From positions 2,910,561 to 2,974,560 of the forward strand of contig CM035359.1 in assembly GCA_020137815.1 (NCBI GenBank): a DNA stretch of 64,000 bases, written 5' to 3'. The DNA comes from Hormiphora californensis (taxonomy: Eukaryota; Ctenophora; Tentaculata; Cydippida; Pleurobrachiidae). Positions 51,880 to 62,603 of this stretch are shown piece by piece. Both the position numbers and the translations under genes were made by a program. Every line of letters begins with the position of its first letter. The stretch's first letter is position 1. A model generated the notes under the pieces. That model worked only from the letters and a program-made list of their open reading frames with translations. It was not told where the DNA came from and did not search any database.

Positions 51880-53340
51880 TAGTTGATACGGTCTAACAAA
51901 TAAATAAATACTAGTAAACCCGTTCGCCCTACGGGCGAATCTCGGGGAACTGGTATTGGTAGCTGGATTAGGGAACACTGACATCATCAGTCTAACTAAT
52001 GACATGCACTATCCCATCTTAAGTTACGGTACCGTAGAAGAAGCTCAGGCGGGATCGCTGCGAGTTTCTGGTTTCAGAACGTCAGATGATGATCAGGCGA
52101 TCAAAGTTATAAAAGAACTTGCTTTTTCGTCTGTTTGCAGTATTCATCTGCCTTTTAAATCTCCGAGATTAATCATCGGTACTGTTTAACCTCTAACGTC
52201 TTGTTCATTCTCTCTGCACTTCTTTTGGTGTTGCTGCATTTAAACCCCTCAGTGTATGGAAAAGTAGAGAATGGCGGTGAGATCTTGCGTGAATAACTCC
52301 AATTGTCGCTGTCGTATATCAACAGTTGTTGAAGTCTGAAGAGAGCATATTAGCTGGAACAGTGCAGTGACACAAACTAAAGCAAGATCAAATGCACGTG
52401 CACGTGCAGATAGTAGCAACAGCCATTGGCAACGGCTTCGACCCCTGGCCCCACTCCAATAGTACTCCACATTCCACCTCTAAACCTGCACGTGCTAAAT
52501 GCCATATAAGGTAAAAAACGTCACACAGGATTTCCCTATTTGCTTTAATAATAGTATGATAGTTGATAGGTAAACTTTATCCAGTGCACACTTGCCACTA
52601 CCCAATATTAACCTCAAGTATCGATCAGAGGGCAGAGTTCCCAGAACTGTCGACTCTCTTGAGCTCGCAAATAGGGATCACTTTGAATTTCAAACACATG
52701 AAACTAAGCTACATTTCAGTAAAATTGCATGACATCCTGTAGTTTTAGGGCCCATAATTGTTTTGTATCTCGCTAGCAACGGTCTACACAGACAATGCTT
52801 AGACCCCCCAGAACCCGCAGCGGAGTCCCCGGCCTCCACTGAAACAGGTTTCGCCCACCAAAGTTTAATCTCATTTTGAACGACTCGACGGGTCTGTACT
52901 CTGGTCTCATCCGAGAGACTAAAGCAGAAGCCTGTTCACTGTTGGTACTTGGTTGTTGCAAAAAGAACACGGGGACTTCGGGAAAATTTTTTTAAATTTT
53001 TTAAATTCATTAACCCCAACACCGATTGGCATCACTTTCCAACAGCCGAAGAGAAGCTGCCGAAGAGAGAAAGGGGGTAACCGTATGAAGAGTTAATCGC
53101 GATGAGTCTCATTCACATTGGGTTCGATCATTTGCCCCCGGTGTTGGGGTTAGTAATAAATAAATCTTAAAATCACTCACTCAAATAAACAATAAATATT
53201 ACAAATAAAATCTCACACACGAATCACGATTTAGATGTTGAAGTCTATATTTCCTAATCCCGTTGCCCGTTGGGGTGTATTTAACACGGCATCCTCTTCG
53301 GGAAAAAAAATCTTTGTTTTTCGTTCTGAAAAAAAAAATC
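51880..53340. other. intergenic stretch, no gene recognised
   Basis: It contains a hairpin CGTTCGCCCTACGGGCGAA (about 51918) and an inverted repeat formed by AACCCCAACACCG (about 53011) and CGGTGTTGGGGTT (about 53138). Short ORFs at 51.96, 52.25 and 52.77 kb have no recognisable domain. Confidence 0.4.
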
Positions 53341-53349
53341 CTGGAAATC

Positions 53350-53780
53350 TTTTCTAAAGTCCGTTTCAAGCGACTTGAGCCGAAATTCTTGGAATTTGGC
53401 GCATAGGGATCCCTAAAAAAGTTCAGTATTTACACAGAGTTTACACAGTCTTTACTCAGTCGTTACACCCAGAGCGGCGCGTGCTGCGCACAGTGGCTTT
53501 TTCCAAGAAAATATTGGATTGTGTGCTGCACAATTGACAAAATTGAGCGCTGCGGCGAAAAAAGTTTCCGAAAACGCTGCAAATCGAGTGCGAAAGACGC
53601 AGTCGTTACACCCAGAGCGGCGCGGGCGCTCTGGGTGTAACGACTGAGTAAAGACTGTGTAAACTCTGTGTAAATACTGAACTTTTTTAGGGATCCCTAT
53701 TGCGCGTGTATTTACAAAGGGGAAATCCTGAATTTCCAGGAATCTCAGGTCAAGTCGTTTGAAACGCACTTTAAAAAAAG
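53350..53780. mobile_element. fold-back element of about 430 bp
   Basis: GGGATCCCTAAAAAAGTTCA with the following ~50 bp (TACACAGAGTTTACACAGTC, TTTACTCAGTCGTTACACCC) is inverted at 53610-53700. Outer arms TTTCAAGCGACTTGAG and CTCAGGTCAAGTCG also pair loosely. No ORF. It lies 5' of the LINE-type retrotransposon. Confidence 0.85.
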
Positions 53781-53954
53781 GTGCGCGTCGGGAATGCAGC
53801 AGTGTTGAAAAATATATCCGCGCGTTACGTTAATTTTGAAATGCCGCGCCGTGCAAGAAGAGCAAATTTAATCGTTTTGTTCTTTAAAAATTTGTTTCTC
53901 CCTTTTTTTTAAAGTGTGACCTCGCTTCGTTTCGTTTCGTTTCGTTTTTGTTGA

Positions 53955-53985
53955 CTCTCTGGCCATCGATAGGCCAGAGAGGGTT
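53955..53985. other. hairpin CTCTCTGGCC..GGCCAGAGAG
   Basis: A perfect 10-bp stem with a short ATCGATA loop about 150 bp upstream of the LINE ORF, after a (TTCGTTTCG)n run. It may be part of the element's 5' UTR. Confidence 0.6.
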
Positions 53986-54126
53986 CCGGCAGTTAAGATC
54001 AACACGATCTACAATTTACATTTCTTTTTCTAGTTGAGTGCACTCAACCAAACGATATCCTGGACTTAAATATCAATAATACCCAACAAGTTGAGAATTC
54101 TCAACAAACCCCACCACCCAAATCAC

Positions 54127-57100
54127 ATGATCACGCGATCCAAATCCAAGGCACGCCTCTCACCAGTAGCCCTTCGGTTGTCATCACCTCTCCACCGACC
54201 GTTCCACCCACAATCTCACCTCAGTTCGTTTGTCGTATCCCCTACATCTGACGACTCTCTATCCACTGAAGGCTCGGTTTCAGACGGTGGCAATGATTAT
54301 GCTACTCCCAACACCAGCATCACAAATGGAATACCCCTTTCAAACTCAACGCCTATAAGCAGATTGATAAATGAGTCGAGGTGGTTTACAGAAGATAAGT
54401 GTGGCCAATGCTTTGAAACGCTTCCGTCCTATGAGAATGCTAAATGTGAAGCCTGTCATGAACCTTTTCACCAGACCTGTATGACAGCTCTCAATCAATC
54501 CGAACAAATGGTTCATACTCCTGTCATCTGGTTCTGTACTCCCTGCTACAACATCAATGGTTTGAATTGGGTAGTTACTGAGCCAGGCGAAGCAGAGTGT
54601 TGGGGCGAGTTAAATGGGATTGAACTTGTTGAAGCCTTTTCAAATGTGTCTAAGATAAGTCGTGATTGGGCACCAAACTTGTTTAATGTTCCATTCGGCC
54701 ATGTAGGTCGATCTTTCATAGAGGAACTTACCAGATTGGCGAATCTGTTTTGCGACAGAGAGGATTCACGGTGCTGGGCCCTGTCAGCTTTAGTTCTTGC
54801 ACCTCTCCTATTGCTACAGAAACCCTCGAAAAAATCCAAGAACAAACAACACGCTGCAATACTGAAGAGGAGGTTGGAACTGTGGAAAGAAGGGGACTTC
54901 GAAGCATTAGTTCGGGAAGCCAAAGCGATCCAGAAACCCCTGAAATACAATGCACCATCTCAAGAATATAGCAACAAGAAATTCGTTGACCTTATGAGAG
55001 AGGGTAGGATTACTGAAGCAACTTCCTGGTTAAACCCCGAACGGCACTCCTCTGGTGTGAAGAAGTTAGACGAGGAGGTCCTGGCAGACTTGGTGAAGAA
55101 GCACCCCAAGTCCAGGTCTGCGAATAGTACCTTTGCCAGACATGGTCCAGTGGAAGAACCTATTGGCGTCACTTTTGAGAAACTGACAGGGGACACTATC
55201 TACGAATGTGCAAGAAGTTTGAAAGGTAGTGGTGGACCCAGTGGACTAGATGCGACAGGAATTTACAGAATTTTGTGTTCACGTAAATTCAGGAACGCCG
55301 TTCCAGCCCTCTGTACGGCCCTTGCCAAGATTGCACGTACACTGTCAACAAACAAAGTGGACCTTAAATCATTAGATGTTTTCTGTGCTAGTCGCCTCAT
55401 TCCCATGTCCAAACCAGGAGGCGGAACACGACCCATTGGCATTGGAGAGTGCTTTCGACGGGTCCTCACCAAAGCTGTTGTACGAACGATTAAGAGCAGC
55501 ATCAAGGAAGCAGCCGGACGAGTCCAGCTTGCTGCCGGCCAGATCGGTGGAGTGGAAGCAGCAATCCATTCTCTAAGAGAAAAGTTTGAGGCTGATGATT
55601 GTGAAGGAATCATTTTACTAGATGCTGAAAATGCCTTCAATAATCTCAACAGGACTATGGCAATGAACAACACCAAGTTTTACTGTCCTGATTTCAGTAC
55701 ATTTTTGGTCAACATGTACGGAAAACCTCGACACCTGTATGTGGGTGAGACAATCCTACTGAGCGCCGAAGGAACGACCCAGGGAGACCCAGCGGCGATG
55801 GACCTATATTCAATCGGAATCCTGAGGTTAATCGAGTTGGCAGAGTCTCCGGAAATAGTTCAGGTGTGGTACGCTGATGATGGGAACGCATCAGGAGGTT
55901 TAACTGGGCTACTTGCATGGTACAACAAAGTAGTATCTTTTGGACCCAGTTTTGGGTACTTTGTCAACCCTTCCAAAAGTGTACTGATAGTAAAACCCCA
56001 GTTCCTGGAGACAGCTAAGAGCATGTTCGGAGACACAGGGATGCAAATAACAGCAGATGGGGCAAGACATCTGGGAGCAACCATTGGTTCAGAATGTTTC
56101 AAAAACACGTTTGTTTCCAACGCAGTGTCTACCTGGCGTGAAGAGCTCAAGAACTTAGTAGTTATTGCGAAGACCCATCCCCACCTTGCATACAGCAATT
56201 TTACGAGAAGTTTCAAGTTCAAGTGGGGCTTCATGCAGAGGACCATACCAGATGTAGCAGACCTCTTTCAGCCGCTAGAGGATCTCATTCGATCCGAACT
56301 GATCCCCTGTTTCGCTGGTAGACAGGTGTCTGATTTGGAGCGAGAAATGTTTGCACTTCCGACTAACCTTGGCGGAATGGGGATTGACAATCCTGTGCTC
56401 ACCAGCGACAGGGCCTTTGCCAACTCATGTTTGTTAACCAAGCCACTGGTTGATGCTATTCTGGTATCACAGGAGATTGATATGGACATGTCCAAAGTTG
56501 ACAAACTGGCTAGGGATGCTCGTGTTGAGATCGCTAAATCAAATGAGGGCCACAACTCTGAATCTCTTAAGAAGTTGCTGACCAGGATATCATGCCCGAA
56601 ACTAGTGAGATGTCTTGACCTTGCAGGAGAATCTGGTGCATCTGGATGGCTTACGACCAGGCCTTACCCCCATTTGGGCTTTGAGCTTAACCAGTTAGAA
56701 TTTGTTGACTCAATAGCTCTACGATATGGATTTGAAGCGAAAGATCTAGGCTCAACATGTGCTTGTGGTAAGCCTAATGATACCGATCACACCATGTCAT
56801 GTGCTAAGGGCGGTTATACAATTCTCAGACACGATAATATCAGAGACCTTATGGCTGAGATTTGTTCCTATGCCGGCCTCAAAGCTGTTGAAACCGAAAA
56901 GCTTCTGCAACCATGTCCAGACGGTATCCAGTTTCACCCATCGGCAAACACTGCTCCTGACGCACGAATGGATGTGGTTGCACTAGACCTGTGGCGTAAA
57001 TCGCAACTTGCCCACATGGATGTGAGAGTCTTCCATGCCAATGCACTGTCCCATATCAACACGCCCATTGATCAACTATACCGAAGGAATGAGTCAAGCA

Positions 57101-57381
57101 AAAAGCAATCATACGGTAAACGGGTTCGAGAAGTTGAAGGAGGGACATTTTCTCCATTGGTCATGAACACAGCGGGTGGGATAGCTAATGAGTTTCACAA
57201 AGTCTTGAAGACACTCTCATCCCGAATCTCAACAAGAACAGGAGAACCATATGCTGAAGTGATGGCTCACCTCAGAACGAGGTTACGGTTCTCATTACTG
57301 AGGACATGCCTCATAGCCTTGAGAGGAAATCGGAGGAAGATCGCCATCGCCAACCTAGCCTGCACTGAGCTTGTTACGTGA
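54127..57381 (+). CDS. LINE-type reverse transcriptase with PHD-like finger and restriction-like endonuclease
   Basis: One uninterrupted ORF of 1,084 aa from the ATG at 54127. Residues ~92-141 form a PHD/RING-like zinc finger (CGQCFETLPS, CEACHEPFHQTC, WFCTPCY). The reverse transcriptase follows: LIPMSKPGGGTRPIGIGECF, ILLDAENAFNNLN, GTTQGDPAAMDLY, the catalytic YADD at about residue 582, then GYFVNPSKSVLIV and ARHLGATIGS. The C-terminus has a zinc knuckle (CACGKPNDTDHTMSC), then an Arg/Asp motif (PDARMDVVALDLW) with HMDVRVF, which fits a restriction-like endonuclease of the R2/NeSL type. No apurinic-type endonuclease is seen. The intact frame suggests a recently active or domesticated copy. 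A poly(A) tail and target duplication are not visible. Confidence 0.9.
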   Translation: MITRSKSKARLSPVALRLSSPLHRPFHPQSHLSSFVVSPTSDDSLSTEGSVSDGGNDYATPNTSITNGIPLSNSTPISRLINESRWFTEDKCGQCFETLPSYENAKCEACHEPFHQTCMTALNQSEQMVHTPVIWFCTPCYNINGLNWVVTEPGEAECWGELNGIELVEAFSNVSKISRDWAPNLFNVPFGHVGRSFIEELTRLANLFCDREDSRCWALSALVLAPLLLLQKPSKKSKNKQHAAILKRRLELWKEGDFEALVREAKAIQKPLKYNAPSQEYSNKKFVDLMREGRITEATSWLNPERHSSGVKKLDEEVLADLVKKHPKSRSANSTFARHGPVEEPIGVTFEKLTGDTIYECARSLKGSGGPSGLDATGIYRILCSRKFRNAVPALCTALAKIARTLSTNKVDLKSLDVFCASRLIPMSKPGGGTRPIGIGECFRRVLTKAVVRTIKSSIKEAAGRVQLAAGQIGGVEAAIHSLREKFEADDCEGIILLDAENAFNNLNRTMAMNNTKFYCPDFSTFLVNMYGKPRHLYVGETILLSAEGTTQGDPAAMDLYSIGILRLIELAESPEIVQVWYADDGNASGGLTGLLAWYNKVVSFGPSFGYFVNPSKSVLIVKPQFLETAKSMFGDTGMQITADGARHLGATIGSECFKNTFVSNAVSTWREELKNLVVIAKTHPHLAYSNFTRSFKFKWGFMQRTIPDVADLFQPLEDLIRSELIPCFAGRQVSDLEREMFALPTNLGGMGIDNPVLTSDRAFANSCLLTKPLVDAILVSQEIDMDMSKVDKLARDARVEIAKSNEGHNSESLKKLLTRISCPKLVRCLDLAGESGASGWLTTRPYPHLGFELNQLEFVDSIALRYGFEAKDLGSTCACGKPNDTDHTMSCAKGGYTILRHDNIRDLMAEICSYAGLKAVETEKLLQPCPDGIQFHPSANTAPDARMDVVALDLWRKSQLAHMDVRVFHANALSHINTPIDQLYRRNESSKKQSYGKRVREVEGGTFSPLVMNTAGGIANEFHKVLKTLSSRISTRTGEPYAEVMAHLRTRLRFSLLRTCLIALRGNRRKIAIANLACTELVT

Positions 57382-57759
57382 AGTGAATAAGAAGAGGATA
57401 AGAAGAATTATCAAGACCGTGAATTAATTAATTTATTGTGTTTCTCCCTTCACTTTTTTCACTCTCGCGACGTTTTTTGTTGGTGCTCCTTGAAAAGCGC
57501 GGCCTTGTCCCGACTATCGGAGGCCAGCAGCGTTTGCTATAAAGTTATTGCTTGTCACCGTAGTCTTGCGAAGTATGTGAATGTAAAAAAACTTGTCACT
57601 GCGTGGTCTGCGTACCTGAACGCACATTGTTCCCATCTCCCGGCATCAGGCATGGCACGGTTTAATGCTGGTTAACCGTTAAACCATGTGGTAACAAGTT
57701 ACCATCACGAATTCGCAACGGATCAATTTACGAATCATAAAACCTCTCTGTGTAGGGCT
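57382..57759. other. LINE 3' flank and C1orf50-gene leader
   Basis: A purine-rich GAATAAGAAGAGGATAAGAAG follows the stop codon. The rest shows no ORF of note up to the C1orf50-like exon, which is preceded by a TGTGTAG acceptor or an upstream leader. Confidence 0.4.
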
Positions 57760-60700
57760 ATGGGTGACGACGCACGTGGTGCCGAGTATTTGAACCAGGT
57801 CGCCTTGGTTCCTGTTAATGAGGAAAACCAACTGGTGACGACTCGAGCAACTAAAGTTGACCCTGGTTACCTAGTTGAGTTGGCCAAGGAAGTTGCAGTT
57901 GCCAACACAACGGTAAAAGCGGGTGCTTGTTCAAAGTTGGAAATCATCGCCCAACAAATCAGGTTCCTACAGGAACAAGCTCGCCAGGTAAAATCCTTTT
58001 TTGTAATTTGGTAGAGGTTGCAATAGTTGTTTGGAATTGTTTTTTCGGTGTAAAACACCCTAGATAGACCAGCCCCTTTTTGCTAAAATGGTGAACTGAG
58101 ACATAACAAAGGTTTTCCACTTGCATTGTACTCCTATGGGGTCCCAGAAACACCAAAAAAATTTTCCACTCCAACCGAGGTGAAGAAAGTGCCCAAAATG
58201 ACCACGCCCTTTTTGCCTGTATTTTCAGCCTTGGCGAAAAATAGCAACTTTGCTTTGGATTGGAGTAGAAACGAAAATGAGGGCACTAAAATGTGTAGAA
58301 TGAGCAGCAGAATCGATTCGGACCATGCAGAAGTCGCTATCTTGTCAACTTCGAGAGATAATTGAATAATTAAGTATGCGCATAACCGTTTTTGAGCCGT
58401 TCGGCTATAGCCACTCGGGAGCGGTTTCAACAATTTTTCTTCACAGGAGCTTGTTCAGCATATAAAAATTAGTGGGGGTAACAAATTTGAAGTTTCTATC
58501 GTTAAAGGTCAATGCGATATTCAACTTCAAAGATCGAAAAATGAGGGGAAAATGAGGAAAAATGACCAAATTTCGACTTTTTACACCCATTTTATGACCT
58601 TTAAAGTTGAGTATCGCATTTAACTTTAACGATAGAAACTTCAAATTTGTTACCCCCACTAATTTTTATATGCTGAACAAGCTCCTGTGAAGAAAAATTG
58701 TTGAAACCGCTCCCGAGTGGCTATAGCCGAACGGCTCAAAAACGGTTATGCGCATACTTAATTATTCAATTATCTCTCGAAGTTGACAAGATAGCGACTT
58801 CTGCATGGTCCCAATCGATTCTGCTGCTCATTCTACACATTTTAGTGCCCTCATTTTCGTTTCTACGCCAATCCAAAGCAAAGTTGCTATTTTTCGCCAA
58901 GGCTGAAAATACAGGCAAAAAGGGCGTGGTCATTTTGGGCACTTTCTTCACCTCGGTTGGAGTGGAAAATTTTTTTGGTGTTTCTGGGACCCCATAGGAG
59001 TACAATGCAAGTGGAAAACCTTTGTTATGTCTCAGTTCACCAAATGGCCCCAAAATGACAAAACGCGACTGGCCTAAGACTGTCGGTATTATTTAGGTGC
59101 CGGCAGGCACCTCCGACCCGAAGAAAACAGAAAAAACGAAAGAAAAAAAATTTTTGCCCCTGCACCAAATCCAAAAAGCCGGCCCTATATATACAAACGT
59201 AGGTCTTTTTTCGGGGGGGGGGGGGGGGGGCAAATTTCAGGCAGCGATTGTGGCCACATTTTTTGAGATATCGACCTGAAATTTTGTAGGCGTGTTCTAG
59301 TAGTATAACTACGTGTCATAACGTGGCCGGATTTTTGATTTTTTGCCTAATTAATTAATTATAGGTAATTAAAAAGTAGCCCCTGCACCGTGCCCCTGAG
59401 CATGGGGTGTTCTGTCCCCTGGGCATTGCCCCTGAGCCGAAATTATCTCCCGATCTGCTTGAAATATCGACTTGAAACTTTGTAGGAATGCTCTTCAAGC
59501 ATAAAAAATGATCTACAAAAAGTTAGAATAGTCAAAATTAAGTAATCAATGAGTTATAGGCATGCAAAAATGGACATTTCTGGTGCCCCTGAATTTTGCC
59601 CCCGAGCATTTGAAAAAACTGCCCCTGGGCAATTTTAAAATTCAAATTGTGGCCACACTGTTTGACATATCGATCTAAAACTTTGTAGGCATGTTCTAGT
59701 GGTATAACTAAGAGTCACCACGGAGCCTGATTTTTGATTTTTTACTTAATTAATTAATTATAAGCAATTAAAATTTTAAAATTGCCCCCGCACTAACAAA
59801 AGTGGCCCAGGGGCACCTGAGTCGCAATTATCTCCCGATCTGCTTGAAATATCGACTTGAAACTTTGTAGGAATGCTCTTCAAGCATATAGAAAGGTCTA
59901 CAAAAGGTGGGAATATTCAAAATTAAGTAATCAATGAGTTATAAGCAATTAAAAAATGGACATTTTTATGGTGCCCCTGAGCATTGCCCCTGAGCATTTG
60001 AAAATATTTTCCGTTCTGCTATAAATATCGACTTGAAACTTTGTAGGAATGTAGTTCAAGCATATAGAAAGGTCTACAAAAAGTGGGAATATTCAAAATT
60101 AACTATCCAATTAATTATAAGCAATTAAAAAAATGTGCAGTGGCAGTGCAGGGGCAAAAAAAATAAAGCATATATATGGCGGGAAAATATTTTGGCGGGA
60201 AACCGAAAAAGCCCAATAAGCCAAGAACGGGATGGGGCCAAGGTCTGGCCCACTGGCTTTTGATCACCTCATCGAGCCCGATCGAACGCGACCAATGTCG
60301 ACCTCCCACGACGACCTAAACCCCTAATCCCACGTGGTGCCAGCCAACCGCCAGCCAAACGGAAAAATCTAGTGATCCTCTATCAGCTGGTATCAAAATC
60401 TAAGCTCTAAGTGACCAGTAACTGGCATTATTAGTGCTAATTGGCGATAACGTCATAAATCACATAATTACGACTAATTAGTGAACCGGGGGTGGTAGAG
60501 ACCTGTGGGATGGTACTTTGGACTTTTTATAGAGTCCCTAATCATATCAGAAAGTCAAATTTAAAATTCCAGACCCAACTTCCCACAACCGACCCTACTA
60601 TAATAAACAGGCCGCTGCGCATCAAAAAATATTTTAACAGCCTGAAGGTTGCTGTTTCGACGAATCTCCCAACTTCGGGTCGGACGAGGGGAAGCTTGCC

Positions 60701-62058
60701 TTTTGCGATCATATAACATCAGACGGAGTGTAAAGATTGTGTTTATAGTCGACATATTAGCGGAAACTTTTGTCACCTAAAGACCTCTATAATAAGTTAT
60801 GATATCTCCCATCAGGTGTTGCTAGATGCCTCGACCGATGAAATGATCACCAAAGCATCGTGCAACTTTGTTAAAAAGCCTGGCAAGATTTATCATCTGT
60901 ATAAGAAACCTGATGGAAAACCATACATGGGGATGTTGAGTCCCGAGGAATGGGGAGGTGAGTGATATCAATATACCACCTGTTTTGTTTAGTTTGTTTC
61001 TAAAAAAGCTAATTTGCAGCTTGTTATTACGTAACTGAATCAATTGATCAGTTGACAAAACCGGTTTCTCTCCTTTTTTTTTTGAGAAAAAAAAAATTTT
61101 TTTGGGGTACCCTGGGGATAAATTTCTGGGCTCGTAAAACCGAAAACAAGATTTACAGTAAAAAAAAAAAAGGAAAAAAAACGAAGAGCTGAAAGTCGGG
61201 GGTGGGCAAGTTTGGAATTTTTGGATCGGGGTTACGTGGGTTGTATGTGATTTTTTTTCCCCTCCCCTGGTGTGTGGTTTTTCTGAAATCCTGTGTTTAT
61301 TTATTGATTCTGGATTTACGGATTTTCCACATTTGATTTGTACGTGTCTTTTCCCGTATATATTCTTTCTTCCCCTTTTAAGAAAAAAGTTTTAGAGAAA
61401 AAACATTAGACGGTTTTTTATCCCCTTTATAGAGAAAAAAAAAGGTTTTTTTCCTTTTTTCCCCTTCCCTTTTTTTTTTCCCCTTTTTCTCCCCCCCAAA
61501 AAAAAAGGGGGGGGAAAAAAAAAGGGTCGGGGGGGGGGGGGAAAAAAAACCCCCGGGGGGAAAAAAAAAAAAAAAATTTTTTTTTTTTTTTTTGGGGGGG
61601 GGGGGGGGGGGAAAAAAAAAACCCCCCCCCCCCCCAAAAAAAAAAACCCCCCTTTTTTTCTCCCCCTTTTTTTTTTTTCCTTTCCCTTTCCCCCCCCCTT
61701 CCTTTTTTCCCCCTCTCCCCTTTTTCTCTCTTTTTCCCCCCCCCCAAAAAACCCCTCCCAAAATTTTAACGGCCAAGAGGGGGAACGCAAAAGCCCGGGG
61801 AAGAAACCCCCCCATAACCGCCGGGGGGAAACATGTCAAGGATTATAAAAGGCCCCCATTGAAAAAGATTTGGGAAAAAGGGGGTTTAGGGGTTTATTGT
61901 ACTGGAAAGGTTTTGGGGAATAAGGTTTAAAAAGGGGAAAAATGTTTAAATTGGGGGCGGGAAAGAAATTTTTTAAGTTTTTGAGGGTTTTTGGTTTTTT
62001 GTTTTGTTTGGTTGGTTTGGTTTGGTTTTGTGTGTGTTGGTGTGGTTTTGAGAAAAAA

Positions 62059-62089
<31 letters not shown>

Positions 62090-62218
62090 GCCAAAAAAGA
62101 GAAAAAATCTAGACTTTTTGGCTCCATCAAAAAACCCCATATAATTTTAACCTGATAAAAGAAAACAAATTAAACCGGTTCCTTTCCCCCTCCCCTCCCC
62201 CCTAACTTTTTTTTCCCC

Positions 62219-62251
<33 letters not shown>

Positions 62252-62603
62252 TCTATTCTTCCCTTTTTAAGTCTTAAAAATTTATTGGTTCGGTTTTGTG
62301 GGAAAGCAGCCCAGAACAGGCACATCATAAACACGACCGGGGGGGAGATGGTGGGAAGGCATTTTTTACGGCAAAGGGGAAAAGATGCGGAGAAAAAGGG
62401 AGGGCGAGGGAGCGAGTTCGCTAATAGGAGAATTGTGGGGAAATTTGAGGGGAAATGGGAATTAAAATTTAAATTTGGGGTTATAATTACTGGACACCCC
62501 TAGATTAAGTTTGAGGTTTTACGTTTATCTGTTTATCGTTGCAGATGAGTCGAGGTTCCTGAACGTGTTAGTGTCTTGCGTGTTACAGGATGCTGACTAT
62601 TAG
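57760..62603 (+). CDS. C1orf50: C1orf50-like protein (DUF2452)
   Basis: Exon 1 (57760-57987) encodes MGDDARGAEYLN, then DPGYLVELAKEVAVANTTVK and LEIIAQQIRFLQEQARQ. Exon 2 (60816-60957) encodes VLLDASTDEMI, CNFVKKPGKIYHLYKKPDGK and MGMLSPEEWG. Both match conserved stretches of the human C1orf50 family, a small cytoplasmic or nuclear protein of unknown function. The family usually continues after 'EEWG' for about 60 more residues. A possible last exon (62545-62603) fits the phase (VLVSCVLQDADY, stop) but does not resemble the family end. The true last exon(s) may lie in the corrupted stretch 61.06-62.34 kb. The intron holds a 950-bp palindrome. Confidence 0.85.
58091..59041. mobile_element. 950-bp palindrome FB3 in the C1orf50 intron
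   Basis: TGAGACATAACAAAGGTTTTCC and its complement bound a near-perfect inverted repeat centred near 58566. Inner phrases GCGCATAACCGTTTTTGAGC and GGCTATAGCCACTCGGGAGC are diverged forms of the ones in FB1 and FB2. Mirror-image ORFs on both strands are artefacts of the symmetry. Confidence 0.93.
59200..60130. repeat. alternating tandem repeats (ATCGACTTGAAACTTTGTAGG family)
   Basis: Three copies of CTTGAAATATCGACTTGAAA-type units (about 59459, 59845, 60020) alternate with two of a related unit (GAGATATCGACCTGAAATTT near 59266, and GACATATCGATCTAAAACTT near 59662), each preceded by GCCCCTGAGC phrases, giving a composite period of about 390 bp. A long G-run at 59213 starts the region. Confidence 0.75.
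60310..60815. other. C1orf50 intron end, no feature recognised
   Basis: Non-repetitive, no convincing ORF. Ends at the acceptor CCCATCAG of C1orf50 exon 2. Confidence 0.4.
61060..62340. other. probable low-quality, homopolymer-inflated sequence
   Basis: Dozens of runs of 8-30 identical bases (A, T, G and C) follow each other, unlike anything else in the window. Reading frames dissolve into Lys/Gly/Phe/Pro. This looks like a poorly polished consensus rather than genomic DNA. Exons of the C1orf50-like gene may be hidden in it. Confidence 0.75.

Noticed and set aside
58134-59053. Mirror-image ORFs of 95-99 aa on both strands in the C1orf50 intron
   Set aside because: They are the two arms of a palindrome and have no protein-like features.
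61378-61930. ORFs of 106-153 aa rich in Lys/Gly/Phe/Pro
   Set aside because: They lie in probably corrupted homopolymer sequence.
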